Source: Trematomus loennbergii
Lineage: Eukaryota; Chordata; Actinopteri; Perciformes; Nototheniidae
DNA: 64,000 nucleotides
NCBI GenBank assembly: GCA_012861695.1
Contig: JAAOOA010000170.1
Coordinates: forward strand, 25,001-89,000
Direction of reading: 5' to 3'
In this document: piece after piece, positions 24,406 through 34,596 of the stretch
Layout of the letters: every line of letters begins with the position of its first letter
How positions within the stretch are numbered: position 1 is the first letter of the stretch
Program-made: the position numbers and the translations under genes
The notes under the pieces: model-generated
Seen by the model: the letters and a program-made list of their open reading frames with translations, nothing else
Told to the model about the DNA's origin: nothing
Database searches by the model: none

Positions 24406-25967
24406 CCTGTCTGCTTTCTGTGTCTTGATGGACTTCTCTAAAGAGCTGCTGGTTAGCTAACGGTGGCTAAATGTAATGGTTGGAGTTAAATATCTGCAGG
24501 GTGAATTTACTCCACAAAAATCCCAAAGTGGTGTTCACTTGTAAAGATTATCTGACTAAACAAGACGTGCAAATATCCCTAATGTTCGCTCGCCACAAAA
24601 CCTGTTTCTGCAAAGATCGGCCAAAACATTCCTTTGACGATGTCATACTCAACACTTGGATAACCTTGATGTGATGATGTCATAGATTCCATTGGTGATG
24701 TCATCAGAGCTCTGTTGTCACGGAGACCTACCTGGGTTACGAGTTGAACAGACAGGTATCTTAGCTTTGATCTCAGCTTGCAGGTAGCCTAAACCAACCG
24801 GAGTTCTGTTTAACGAGATATCTTCACAAGTGAGTGAACACCACTTTGGGGATTTCTGTGGAGTTAAGTTCTGGATGACATCATCAAAGGAATCTATGAC
24901 ATCATCATCATCCTCATCAAGGTTATCTAAGAGTTCTGTATGACATCATCAAAGGAATCTATGACATCATCATCATCCTCATCAAGGTTGTCTAAGAGTT
25001 CCATCATCAAAGGAATGTGTTGGTCGATCTTTGCAGAAACAGGTTTTGTGGTGAGCGAACTTTAGGGTATATTTGCACGTCTTGTTTAGTCAGATAATCT
25101 TCACAAGTGAACAGCATTTTGGGGTTTCTGTGGAGTTCATAATAATAATACATTTTATTTGTAAAGCACCTTTCTTTGCTACAAGTAATCCCAAAGTGCT
25201 ACAAGGGGCGTAATATAAAAAAAAGAGAAAGAAGCACAAGTTTAAGTTAAAGGTTTTTAGGTCTTTCTTAAAGGAGCCAGTGGCCTGTGTTAAAGTCCAT
25301 CACATTTAGCCTCTGTTAGCTCAACAGCTGCTACTTCCAGGAGTCCATCACAGACAGGATGCAGAACAGGACCTGCCAGACGGTGGGGATTAGTGACGAT
25401 ATGAAAATGAGAGCCATGGAATATGAGCTGAGGGTCTTGAGAGTAGACTATGGAGTCCTGAAATGGAAATATGGAAAACTCCTCAAGCCACAGGAGAAGG
25501 CCAAACGAGAGATGGCCGTCTTGAGGAAGGAGAACCAGGATCTCAGACGAGTGAAGAAACCTTGTGTTGAGGAGAAGGATGCAGAGATGGCTGCTTTACT
25601 AAAGACCAACCAGGAGCTCCAACAACTGAACAAGAGTTTTACGGAGGAGAAAGAGGGAGAGGTGGTGGCTTTGATGAGGGAGAACCTGAAGGTGAAACTA
25701 CAGACTCAGGGTTGTCTGGAGGAGAAGGAAGCAGAGATGGACGCGTTGAGAAAGGAAAACGGGGAACTGGAAGAACTGAAGGACCGATGTGTCGAGGAGA
25801 AAGATGGAGAGATAGCTGCTTTGAGAAAGGAAAACCAAACACTGAAACTGAAGGAACGTTGTGAGGAGGAGAAGGAAGAGTTATTAGATCTGGGAGGCAA
25901 CGCTGATGAAGATGAGGGTGAAGATGATGAGGGAGAAAGTGACTTAAAGGAAGTCCACTTTAATTAG
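23800..25967. repeat. large inverted duplication (palindrome-like), arms about 23800-24705 and 24875-25967
   Basis: The reverse complement of 25002-25135 matches 24500-24650, e.g. AAGATTATCTGACTAAACAA at 24545. Closer in, GATGTCATAGATTCC near 24680 is mirrored by GGAATCTATGACATC near 24955. Outward, the arms carry the two coiled-coil frames. The right arm has an extra block at 25139-25290 resembling a retroposon tail (TTTATTTGTAAAGCACCTTT). The spacer is under 200 bp. Confidence 0.8.
25359..25967 (+). CDS. unknown coiled-coil protein ORF, right arm of an inverted duplication
   Basis: An intact single-exon frame of 202 codons (ATG in CAGGATGCAG, stop at 25965-25967) lies inside il1rap intron 2. 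The N-terminus MQNRTCQTVGISDDMKMR is followed by about 150 residues of repeated coiled-coil modules of roughly 22-25 residues. Their consensus is EEKxGEMxALRKENQELxxLKxRC, with A/L/V at core positions and a Cys near each module end. An acidic tail, DEDEGEDDEGE, closes it. No known domain or membrane segment is seen. It is a diverged copy of the opposite-strand frame at 23656-24405, and both have stayed open, which hints at selection. It could equally be a retrocopy or part of a repeat family; function unknown. Confidence 0.5.
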   Translation: MQNRTCQTVGISDDMKMRAMEYELRVLRVDYGVLKWKYGKLLKPQEKAKREMAVLRKENQDLRRVKKPCVEEKDAEMAALLKTNQELQQLNKSFTEEKEGEVVALMRENLKVKLQTQGCLEEKEAEMDALRKENGELEELKDRCVEEKDGEIAALRKENQTLKLKERCEEEKEELLDLGGNADEDEGEDDEGESDLKEVHFN

Positions 25968-26296
25968 ATGTATTTAGACGTCTGTAGGGTTTCCCTGGAG
26001 GGTTCGCCCGCGTTATGACAGGATCTGGGATTATTGGGCATTCCTTCATTCTGTTGTCATGAAAAAAATAATGTAGTTTGAGGGGTTTTCAGCTGGAAGC
26101 TCAGGTTTCCCAGCAATACATGGACTTTAAGCTTAAAAACTAAAAAAGATATCATTAAAATGTTAATATTTTAACAAATGTATTTAATACTAAAGATAAT
26201 GTGCCACTATGTGATTTATTCTGAAAAATATCCCAAAAATAAATCTAAATTATTGAATTTATTGTTTGTAAATGTTTCATACTTTCATACCTCTCC

Positions 26297-27182
26297 TGTA
26301 TGTAGTGTCTCTACTTTAAAGAGTCCTCTCCTGCTGATGTTCAGGTGTATATCAGTATGTAGTGTCTCTACTTTAAAGAGTCCTCTCCTGCTGATGTTCA
26401 GGTGTATATCAGTATGTAGTGTCTCTACTTTAAAGAGTCCTCTCCTGCTGATGTTCAGGTGTATATCAGTATGTAGTGTCTCTACTTTAAAGAGTCCTCT
26501 CCTGCTGATGTTCAGGTGTATATCAGTATGTAGTGTCTCTACTTTAAAGAGTCGTCTCCTGCTGATGTTCAGGTGTATATCAGTATGTAGTGTCTCTACT
26601 TTAAAGAGTCCTCTCCTGCTGATGTTCAGGTGTATATCAGTATGTAGTGTCTCTACTTTAAAGAGTCCTCTCCTGCTGATGTTCAGGTGCATATCAGTAT
26701 GTAGTGTCTCTACTTTAAAGAGTCCTCTCCTGCTGATGTTCAGGTGTATGTCAGTATGTAGTGTCTCTACTTTAAAGAGTCCTCTCCTGCTGATGATCAG
26801 GTGTATGTCAGTATGTAGTGTCTCTACTTTAAAGAGTCCTCTCCTCCTGATGTTCAGGTGCATATCAGTATGTAGTGTCTCTACTTTAAAGAGTCCTCTC
26901 CTGCTGATGTTCAGGTGCATATCAGTATGTAGTGTCTCTACTTTAAAGAGTCCTCTCCTGCTGATGTTCAGGTGTATGTCAGTATGTAGTGTCTCTACTT
27001 TAAAGAGTCGTCTCCTGCTGATGTTCAGGTGTATATCAGTATGTAGTGTCTCTACTTTAAAGAGTTCTCTCCTGCTGATGTTCAGGTGTATATCAGTATG
27101 TAGTGTCTCTACTTTAAAGAGTCCTCTCCTGCTGATGTTCAGGTGTATATCAGTATGTAGTGTCTCTACTTTAAAGAGTCAT
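26297..27182. repeat. 57-bp minisatellite, about 15-16 copies
   Basis: Each unit contains GTATGTAGTGTCTCTACTTT, AAAGAGTCCTCTCCTGCTGA and TGTTCAGGTGTATATCA. Because 57 is a multiple of three, frames stay open on both strands (26178-27218 forward, 26285-26920 reverse); neither is a gene. Confidence 0.95.
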
Positions 27183-27747
27183 CAGTCATTATCATCACGT
27201 CTGACTCATGCATTGTAAACGAGGCGTTTGAGGACCCGATGAGTCTCTGATCTGATGGATCTGCAGACTGACTCCGTGCTGAAAGCTTTATATTCGATGA
27301 AGTCAATCAGCAGATAATGAGTCTGCACTAATTCTGATGATCGATTGTCATCAAAGTCCCTCGTGTCTCTCGATGGGAGCGTTTGCAGTTATTTAATGCA
27401 GTCATCAGTTTGAGGCGTTTGGCTTCTCTACCCACATGTTGGAAGGTTGTTTAAACTACATTACCCATGATCCTCAGCAGATGCTACCAAAACACGGTGT
27501 GAGTTGAGAGAGTTACTTATTACAGATAACAGACATGTCAAAGGTTTTCATATCTTAATTCTGATCTATTCTGATAAACATAGTACAGTGAAATCTGCAA
27601 AACAGTGTAAACATTACATTTCGTTCCTATGTCAATAAAGGAATATCAATTCAATGAACTCAAAACTAAGAAAATGTTGCAGGAACTCAAAATTTGAAGT
27701 TAGTGAATTTATGTATGTATTTAGAGTTCACACTACTTAATCCGTTT

Positions 27748-27828
27748 CGGCTTCGTGTGGACGAACCGTCTATACGATAAAGAACTGTAGCAGAACTGAA
27801 ATCGTCTCCGTGTGGACGGGGCCTTAAA
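27748..27828. mobile_element. fragment of the CCGTGTGGACGGGGCC MITE family
   Basis: CGTGTGGACGAACCGTCTAT and TCGTCTCCGTGTGGACGGGG match the right end of the element at 34951-35593. Confidence 0.75.
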
Positions 27829-28711
27829 GTATCCCCAACATGTGCTATCTAAATAGCTCACTGCCTCTCAAGGTACATGTGAGGTACAAGCTCTTCTTTT
27901 GTTTCTGTTAGTTTAAAAACCCGATTTTAATAATGACTTGAGACGATTGAAGCTCTGTCATTCATGTACAGCAATATCATCTTACAATCTGATATCAGTG
28001 TCTGAGTTTCAGATGCTCCCTCAGCCTCGATTGAAGACATATTTTAGGACTCAGAAATGTGTTCTCAGCCAAAAAGCATCGCCTGTCACCTCGCTGCTGT
28101 CTCCGTATCAGCTGCACAGCGCTCCTCATAATAAGTGGATGATCAGCAGCGTTTTAATCTCAGAGAGAGCCTCTGATTACAGAATGCAGCGGGGGGTGGG
28201 GGGGGGGGTCTCAGTGTTTTAACGCTCCACTCCTTTAATGGATGGCAGTGTAATAATGTCTTCCTGTAACAAGCCATTTAGCGGCGGAGCCACTAAGCTC
28301 TGTTTGATGCGCTCATAAAGTCCTTCAATCAGCGCCTGGACGCCGTCCAGAGAGAGAGAGAGACGCTCCTCCATCCATCGTAACCACATTATAACGTTAG
28401 AGAATAACTTCATTACAACGGGGTCCAGAGGAGAGACGCTGAGACGCTGAGTCTCCCCTTCAGATACTCATCAGATAACGAACCGTTCTGACCACGGAGA
28501 TACTGTAAAGCAAAGAGACTCAGTCAGACGCTCTGATATCAGAGGGGGGGGAGGTAGTGGCAAATGAATGTAAATATTAATATTATTTAGTCGTGCAAAA
28601 GAACGTAATTGCACGTTATCATAAAACATTATTAATAATAATAATATTGCACATGTTATATAGCAGCGAGTGTTTATAATGATGGTGATGGCTGATGTTT
28701 GTCTCCTTCAG
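27829..28711. other. il1rap intron 2, 3' part: no gene seen, some non-repetitive sequence
   Basis: 28060-28420 is high-complexity and not repeated elsewhere in the window. It is not coding on inspection in either strand with flanking splice sites. A G-rich run sits at 28191-28207. Confidence 0.4.
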
Positions 28712-28905
28712 AGCCCATGTGCTTCGACTGGGGGGAGGCCAGTGATCAGAGGGTCTCTGTGCTGGAGGGGGAGGTGGGCTGGCTGTCCTGCCCTCTCTTC
28801 TCTCACCCCTCCGTCTACAACTACACCTCCACTCAGAGCGCCGGACACAACCTGTTCTGGTACCGCCTGCCGGAGGGCCACGACCTGGCAGCCCCTCCCC
28901 TACAG
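28712..28905 (+). CDS. il1rap: il1rap exon 3: first part of Ig domain 1
   Basis: The acceptor is CTCCTTCAG and the donor CAG/GTACAC at 28906. The translation starts EPMCFDWGEASDQ, matching the mature N-terminus of IL1RAP with its CxDWG motif. It continues with the Ig1 Cys strand WLSCPLF, an N-glycosylation sequon NYT and the Ig core Trp block SAGHNLFWYRLP. Entry phase is 1. With this donor the exon ends on a codon boundary (194 bp), but exon 4 needs a phase-2 entry, so the two do not join in frame. Either the C4 runs near 28893-28900 carry an extra base, or the alternative donor AG/GTACCT at 28932 is used. The latter does restore phase but adds residues encoded by an ATATAT tract. Confidence 0.92.
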
Positions 28906-28943
28906 GTACACACAGATATATATATCATTAGGTACCTTCAGTA

Positions 28944-29110
28944 TTAAAGGTGGGGTAGGTCAGTTTGAGAAACCAGCTCGAGTGCGCGAGAATTTGAAAA
29001 TACACAGCCGGAACAAATCTGCCACTTCCTTCCAGAGCCCCTCCTCCAACCACACGAACGCGCACATGACCAATGAGGGCACCAGATAAGTTTGTGCACA
29101 GATGGAAGGC
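28944..29110. mobile_element. end fragment of a TTAAAGGTGGGG DNA element
   Basis: TTAAAGGTGGGGTAGGTCAG followed by TTTGAGAAACCAGCTCGAGT resembles a terminal segment of a common fish DNA element. The other end is not seen; the 24-bp array begins inside it. Confidence 0.5.
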
Positions 29111-29112
29111 TG

Positions 29113-29459
29113 GATGGTCCAGTCTGATCACCCTCTGATGGTCCAGTCTGATCATCCTCTGATGGTCCAGTCTGATCACCCTCTGATGGTCCAGTCTGAT
29201 CACCCTCTGATGGTCCAGTCTGATCACCCTCTGATGGTCCAGTCTGATCACCCTCTGATGGTCCAGTCTGATCACCCTCTGATGGTCCAGTCTGATCACC
29301 CTCTGATGGTCCAGTCTGATCACCCTCTGATGGTCCAGTCTGATCACCCTCTGATGGTCCAGTCTGATCATCCTCTGATGGTCCAGTCTGATCACCCTCT
29401 GATGGTCCAGTCTGATCACCCTCTGATGGTCCAGTCTGATCACCCTCTGATGGTCCAGG
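29113..29459. repeat. 24-bp minisatellite, about 14 copies
   Basis: Unit ATGGTCCAGTCTGATCACCC followed by TCTG; open in several frames because 24 is a multiple of three. Confidence 0.95.
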
Positions 29460-29800
29460 CCAGACGCGTTTTATAACTGTGAAAACCCCCACAGTTACTC
29501 AGGAAGGTACAGAGACGAATGTAGGATTACATGACACTTATTATACAATTCCTCAGTATATATCTAATCTCATATCACAGTATTAATATTATAATGACAT
29601 GTTTCCCAGCCTTGGTCCACAGTAGGTCCATTAAACCTTTCTTTCTCCTCCTTCAGCCTGTCGAGCGTCAGCATGGATTCTAGCAGAGTGATTGAGACTC
29701 ATTGAGCGAGTGTTGTAATGATTTCCCGTCAGACAGGATGCATGGAGGCTCGTTAGCGTCAGCAGCTAACATCAGTTCTGGTTCTGGTGTGTTTGTGCAG

Positions 29801-29884
29801 CTCCAGAATCAGCAGAGACGGAGTCAGACTGTGGCTCCAGCCGAGCAGCGCCGCCGACACCGGACTCTACATCTGCATGCTGAG
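29801..29884 (+). CDS. il1rap: il1rap exon 4: second part of Ig domain 1
   Basis: The acceptor is TTTGTGCAG and the donor GTGAAG at 29885. Read with one leading base (phase-2 entry), the translation is SRISRDGVRLWLQPSSAADTG followed by LYICMLR. It has the Ig D-x-G-x-Y-x-C signature closing the first Ig domain, and lines up with the IL1RAP block RISKxxxxLWFxP ... DTGxYTCMLR. It ends in phase 2 (AG), completed by G of exon 5 to give Arg. The preceding junction is one base out of phase. Confidence 0.92.
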
Positions 29885-29950
29885 GTGAAGACATCATCAC
29901 ACCTTTAATTATCACTGTCATTAGCAGGTGAGAAACTCATGAAGAAACAA

Positions 29951-30468
29951 TTAAAGGGCCCATGTCATGCTTTTCCACACACCACACACACACTCACTCT
30001 GCAGGAGCTCAGACCCCATGCAGCAACCAGGGAACGACAGCAGTAACCCATCTCACACTGTCCGCTCCTCGAGCCTCAAAGGGCGGAGCAGCGAGCCCCC
30101 CAACGTCCCCCCAACACGGCCCCCAGACCCCACGCAGCATTCCCATCTGTTTGTCATTACTGGGGTCATTTCCTGGTTGCTAACAAACGCCATTGTAAAA
30201 CATAAACACTGATGTTCCGATGTAACGGTGGACTCATCAGAACAGAGTGGGCGAGCTGACCAATCAGAGCACAGTGGGCTCATAGGGAGGGGGGGGGGGG
30301 GGGGGGCAGGAGCTCCAACAAGCCGTGTAGGACAGAGAGTGCACAGACTATACAGAGATGCTGAGAAACCAATGTGAGTTTGGAACATTGAACAATGTAC
30401 ATCTATTCTAGAAGAACTCAACAATGGAACTATGATCAGTAGAAATGGACGTGACATGGGACCTTTAA
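29951..30468. mobile_element. MITE with TTAAAGGGCCCATGTCATGC ends
   Basis: The left end TTAAAGGGCCCATGTCATG is mirrored by CGTGACATGGGACCTTTAA at the right, with TTAA at both edges. 518 bp, non-coding, with a poly-G run near 30290. Confidence 0.85.
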
Positions 30469-30915
30469 GGAAAGTTAAGTAAATAAAATGAAATACAAAT
30501 AAAATTAAGTAAAACTAATTAAATTAAATATATTAAAGTAGAACCATCGTTAAATTAACATTAAATTAATTTAATTAAATAAAACATTTGTATTTATTCA
30601 TATAAACATGTTGATGAGGTATCTGTTTTAGTTAGTGTTAGTTTCAGAGTTAGTGAGTGAGACACAGACGTGGTTTATTTCCACAGCCCAGTGCGCTCTG
30701 CTTTCACTTCCTGTGCGGTCAGAACTCTCTTCCTGTTTCCTGTGTGACGCACTCAGCTCTCACGAGTAACATGACTGAACACGTGGAACGTTTCTCTCCA
30801 CTGTGACCTCATTCTGGAGCAACAGCGACACAACGCTGAGAGACTTTATTTTGAAAGACAGAAAGGAAATGCCGTTTTTTTTTTATTGTGCATGATAAAT
30901 AACACATGGCTGTTC
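30469..30915. other. intron 4, no gene seen
   Basis: A/T-rich AAATTAAAT stretch (30480-30600), then ordinary sequence. Confidence 0.4.
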
Positions 30916-31995
30916 CAGAAGAGGCATGTTTTTCAGAATAAAAGCCCCACAGAGTTACTTTATCCTCACAGGAAGCTAAGGATGGGACATGTTTTCAAAA
31001 TAAAAGCCCCACAGAGTTACTTTATCCTCACAGGAAGCTAAGGATGGGACATGTTTTTCAGAATAAAGTCACTTTATTGTAACTAGTATCTCATGGTGAT
31101 GCTTTTTTTTCAAAATAAAAGCCCACAGAGTTACTCTATCCTCACAGGAAGCTTAGGATGGATGTGTTTTTCAGAATAAAGCCCACAGAGTTACTCTATC
31201 CTCACAGGAAGCTTAGGATGGGACATGTTTTTCAGAATAAAAGCCCCATAGAGTGTCTATGTCCTCACAGGAAGCTTAGGATGGATGTGTTTTTTCAGAA
31301 TAAAAGTCCCATAGAGTGTCTTTACAGGAAGCTTAGGATGGGATGTGTTTTTCAGAATAAAGTCCCATAGAGTGTCTATGTCCTTACAGGAAGCTTAGGA
31401 TGGGATGTGTTTTTCAGAATAAAAGTCCCATAGAGTAACTGAATACCAACAGGACGATCATGAAAGGCCCGTACTTTAACGTATACTCACAGAAAACGCC
31501 TGGTGAGGCTTGTTTTTCAAAATAAAAGCCCTAGACAGTAACTGCTTCATTTCAGCAAGCTCAGGTTCATACTTGTTCTTCAAAATAAAAGCCCCATACG
31601 ATAACTGTTTACTTACAAATTCGCCTGGTGAGGCTTGTTTTTCCAAATAAAAGACCTAGAAGTTGACATTGCGGTAATAGAAAGCTCAGGTTTAGGCTTG
31701 TTTTTCAAAATAAAAGACCTAGAAGTTGACATTGTGGTAACTGAAAGCTCAGGTTTAGGCTTGTTTTTCAAAATAAAAGACCTAGAAGTTGACATTGTGG
31801 TAACTAAAAGCTCAGGTTTAGGCTTGTTTTTCTAAATAAAAGCCTCAGAAAGTAACTGCACCATTACAGGAGGCTTGGATTTATGCTTGTTTTTCAAAAT
31901 AAAAGCCCATAGTTACTTTATGGAGGAAGGATGGACCATGTTTTCATGTTTTCAGCTCAGATTTATGCTTGTTTTTCAAAATAAAAGCCCCAGAA
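30916..31995. repeat. degenerate ~60-bp tandem repeat rich in TTTTCAGAATAAAAGCCCC
   Basis: About 16 diverged units built on AGGAAGCTTAGGATGGGA, TGTTTTTCAGAATAAAAG and CCCATAGAGT. The core TTTTCAAAATAAAAGCCCC recurs inverted at 12012 and in relatives near 43660, 50780 and 51175. Confidence 0.85.
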
Positions 31996-32041
31996 AGCAG
32001 CAACACAGCTTCTGTTATTGTTACTGTCCGTCTCTCCACAG

Positions 32042-32252
32042 GAACAAGACGTCGTGCAGTAAGATGGCGATGCGTCTCTCCGTCCTGCGGCCCAGCGAGG
32101 TGCGCCGCGCCAACGACTGCGACCCCCCCGTCGCCTGGGAATCGACCCGGCAGGTCATCCCCCTCCAGATGGGAGGGACCATGGACTGCCCCGACCTGAA
32201 GGAGGCCGACAAGATGGCCGACAGCAACACAATCTCCGTCACCTGGTACAAT
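32042..32252 (+). CDS. il1rap: il1rap exon 5: Ig1-Ig2 hinge and first half of Ig domain 2
   Basis: The acceptor is TCTCTCCACAG and the donor AAT/GTGAGG at 32253. It encodes 70 in-frame codons after the phase base. The start, NKTSCSKMAM, matches NTTYCSKVAF of IL1RAP (sequon plus the family-specific hinge Cys). DCDPP follows, then the Ig2 Cys strand MDCPDL, and the exon ends at the Ig2 core Trp, ISVTWYN. It is open throughout, including a C7 run in the DPPV codons. The exon ends in phase 0, the usual family boundary just after the WY(K) of Ig2. It lies immediately downstream of a degenerate 60-bp minisatellite. Confidence 0.95.
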
Positions 32253-32391
32253 GTGAGGGAAAATAAAACCCAGTATTCAATGTTTACTTCAGATTCACGT
32301 CAGAAATGAGCATACTTGTCACATGTCTGTCTCCATAGAGGCTGAATCATCATGTTAATCACATAGCTATCATATGCCTCAAATGTTGATG

Positions 32392-33048
32392 TAGAAGAGA
32401 CATGAAGAGAGGGGACACATGTTGATGTAGAAGAGACATGAAGAAGAGGGGACACATGTTGATGAAGAAGAGACATGAAGAAGAGGGGACACATGTTGAT
32501 GAAGAGAGACATGAAGAAGAGGGGACACATGTTGATGAAGAAGAGACATGAAGAAGAGGGGACACATGTTGATGTAGAAGAGACATGAGGAAGAGGGGAC
32601 ACATGTTGATGTAGAAGAGACATGAAGAAGAGGGGACACATGTTGATGTAGAAGAGACATGAGGAAGAGGGGACATGTTGATGTAGAAGAGACATGGAGA
32701 AGAGGGGACACATGTTGATGTAGAAGAGACATGAAGAAGAGGGACACATGTTGATGAAGAAGAGACATGAAGAAGAGGGGACACATGTTGATGTAGAAGA
32801 GACATGGAGAAGAGGGGACACATGTTGATGTAGAAGAGACATGAAGAAGAAGGGGACACATGTTGATGTAGAAGAGACATGGAGAAGAGGGGACACATGT
32901 TGATGTAGAAGAGACATGAAGAAGAGGGGACACATGTTGATGTAGAAGAGACATGAAGAAGAGGGGACACATGTTGATGTAGAAGAGACATGAAGAAGAG
33001 GGGACACATGTTGATGTAGAAGAGACATGAGGAAGAGGGGACTGATGT
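32392..33048. repeat. 37-bp minisatellite, about 18 copies
   Basis: Unit ACACATGTTGATGTAGAAGA followed by GACATGAAGAAGAGGGG, with small indels. Confidence 0.95.
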
Positions 33049-33055
33049 AGAAGAG

Positions 33056-33110
33056 ACATGTGTCCCCTCTGTGTGAAGAGAGAGTCTCTTCACACAGAGG
33101 GGACACATGT
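33056..33110. repeat. perfect 26-bp inverted repeat with 3-nt loop
   Basis: The arm at 33056-33081 (starts ACATGTGTCCCCTCTGTGTG) is exactly complementary to 33085-33110; the loop is GAG. It lies 78 bp before the exon-6 acceptor, at the end of the 37-bp array. Confidence 0.97.
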
Positions 33111-33188
33111 TGATGTAGAGAAGACATGTTGCATAATAGGTGACTCTTTAAAGCTCACTTTTGAAACCCTGTGTCTCTGTGATGTCAG

Positions 33189-33353
33189 AAATGTAAGCGC
33201 CCCCCGTTCGTTGGGGGTAACCGGCAGTGAGGGGCGTCAGCCTGACGGTCCACATCGATCTGACCTACGAGGGTCTGTACTTCTGCACCGTGAGCTACCA
33301 GAGGAGAGGAAGACCCCTCAACTTCACCCGCAGCATCAACCTCAGCGCCGTCT
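33189..33353 (+). CDS. il1rap: il1rap exon 6: second half of Ig domain 2, with an apparent one-base frameshift
   Basis: The acceptor is GTGATGTCAG and the donor T/GTGAGA at 33354. Entered in phase 0, the exon reads KCKRPPFVGGNRQ and then hits TGA at 33228. From 33227 a frame shifted by one base reads on cleanly as VRGVSLTVHIDLTYEGLYFC, then TVSYQRRGRPLNFTRSINLSAV. This is the Ig2 second half with the closing Y-x-C and a sequon, NFT. Adding one base at 33227-33228 makes the Cys-to-Cys spacing 32 residues, the same as in human IL1RAP. The exon therefore has a one-base loss, real or a sequencing error. It sits between a 37-bp and a 20-bp minisatellite. Confidence 0.88.
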
Positions 33354-33499
33354 GTGAGACACCTATACTACATATATACTGTATATATACTGTGTGTATT
33401 TATACTACATGTGTACAGAGGGGGAAGAAGTGGAGTACAAATACTTCGTTACTGTACTTAAGTACATGTTTCTGGTATCAGTACTTTACTCCACTACTT

Positions 33500-34488
33500 A
33501 TTTGTTTATACTACATGTGTATATTTATACTACAGTACATGTGTGTATATTTATACTACACTACATGTGTGTATTTATACTACATGTGTGTATTTATACT
33601 ACATGTGTGTATTTACACTACATGTGTGTATTTACACCACATGTGTGTATTTACCACATGTGTGTATTTATACTACACGTGTGTATTTATACTACACGTG
33701 TGTATTTACACTACATGTGTGTATTTACACCACATGTGTGTATTTATACCACATGTGTGTATTTATACCACATGTGTGTATTTACACCACATGTGTGTAT
33801 TTACACCACATGTGTTATTTATACCACACGTGTGTATTTATACTACATGTGTGTATTTACACTACATGTGTGTATTTACACCACATGTGTGTATTTATAC
33901 CACATGTGTGTATTTACACCACATGTGTGTATTTACACCACATGTGTGTATTTATACTACACGTGTGTATTTATACTACACGTGTATTTACACTACATGT
34001 GTGTATTTACACCACATGTGTGTATTTATACCACATGTGTGTATTTATACCACATGTGTGTATTTACACCACATGTGTGTATTTACACCACATGTGTGTA
34101 TTTATACACACGTGTGTATTTATACTACACGTGTGTATTTACACTACATGTGTGATTTACACCACATGTGTGTATTTATACTACATGTGTGTATTTATAC
34201 TACATGTGTGTATTTATCCCACACGTGTGTATTTATACTACACGTGTGTATTTATACTACATGTGTGTATTTATCCCACACGTGTGTATTTATACTACAT
34301 GTGTGTATTTATACTACATGTGTGTATTTATCCCACACGTGTGTATTTATACTACATGTGTGTATTTATCCCACACGTGTATTTATACTACATGTGTGTA
34401 TTTACACCACATGTGTGTATTTATCCCACACGTGTGTATTTATACTACATGTGTGTATTTATACTACACGTGTGTATTTATCCCACAG
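33500..34488. repeat. 20-bp minisatellite, about 49 copies
   Basis: Unit CATGTGTGTATTTATACTAC with ACACCAC, ACCAC and TCCCACAC variants. Open frames of up to about 420 codons across it are artefacts. Confidence 0.95.
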
Positions 34489-34524
34489 ACCTAATGAAGA
34501 AGGTTAATAATCTGTTTCTCTCAG

Positions 34525-34596
34525 ATCCGCCCGTTCTGTCCAAACATCCGACCATCTTGAACCCGGCTAAGGAGCAGATCTTCACGGTCAAACAGG
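34525..34596 (+). CDS. il1rap: il1rap exon 7: linker into Ig domain 3
   Basis: The acceptor is CTGTTTCTCTCAG and the donor G/GTGAGT at 34597. It is a 72-bp symmetric exon (phase 1 in and out). The translation is PPVLSKHPTILNPAKEQIF, then TVKQ, matching the PPVI...PND...EKEPG linker and first strand of Ig3 in IL1RAP. The 20-bp minisatellite upstream ends only about 35 bp before the acceptor. Its last unit also carries a CCCACAG that could act as a decoy acceptor. Confidence 0.92.

Noticed and set aside
26297..27182. Regular repeats that could suggest a CRISPR array
   Set aside because: Units are contiguous with no unique spacers, and the context is a vertebrate intron.
26178..27218. 346-codon forward and 211-codon reverse repeat proteins
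   Set aside because: 57-bp minisatellite with period divisible by three; both strands open, no flanking gene signals.
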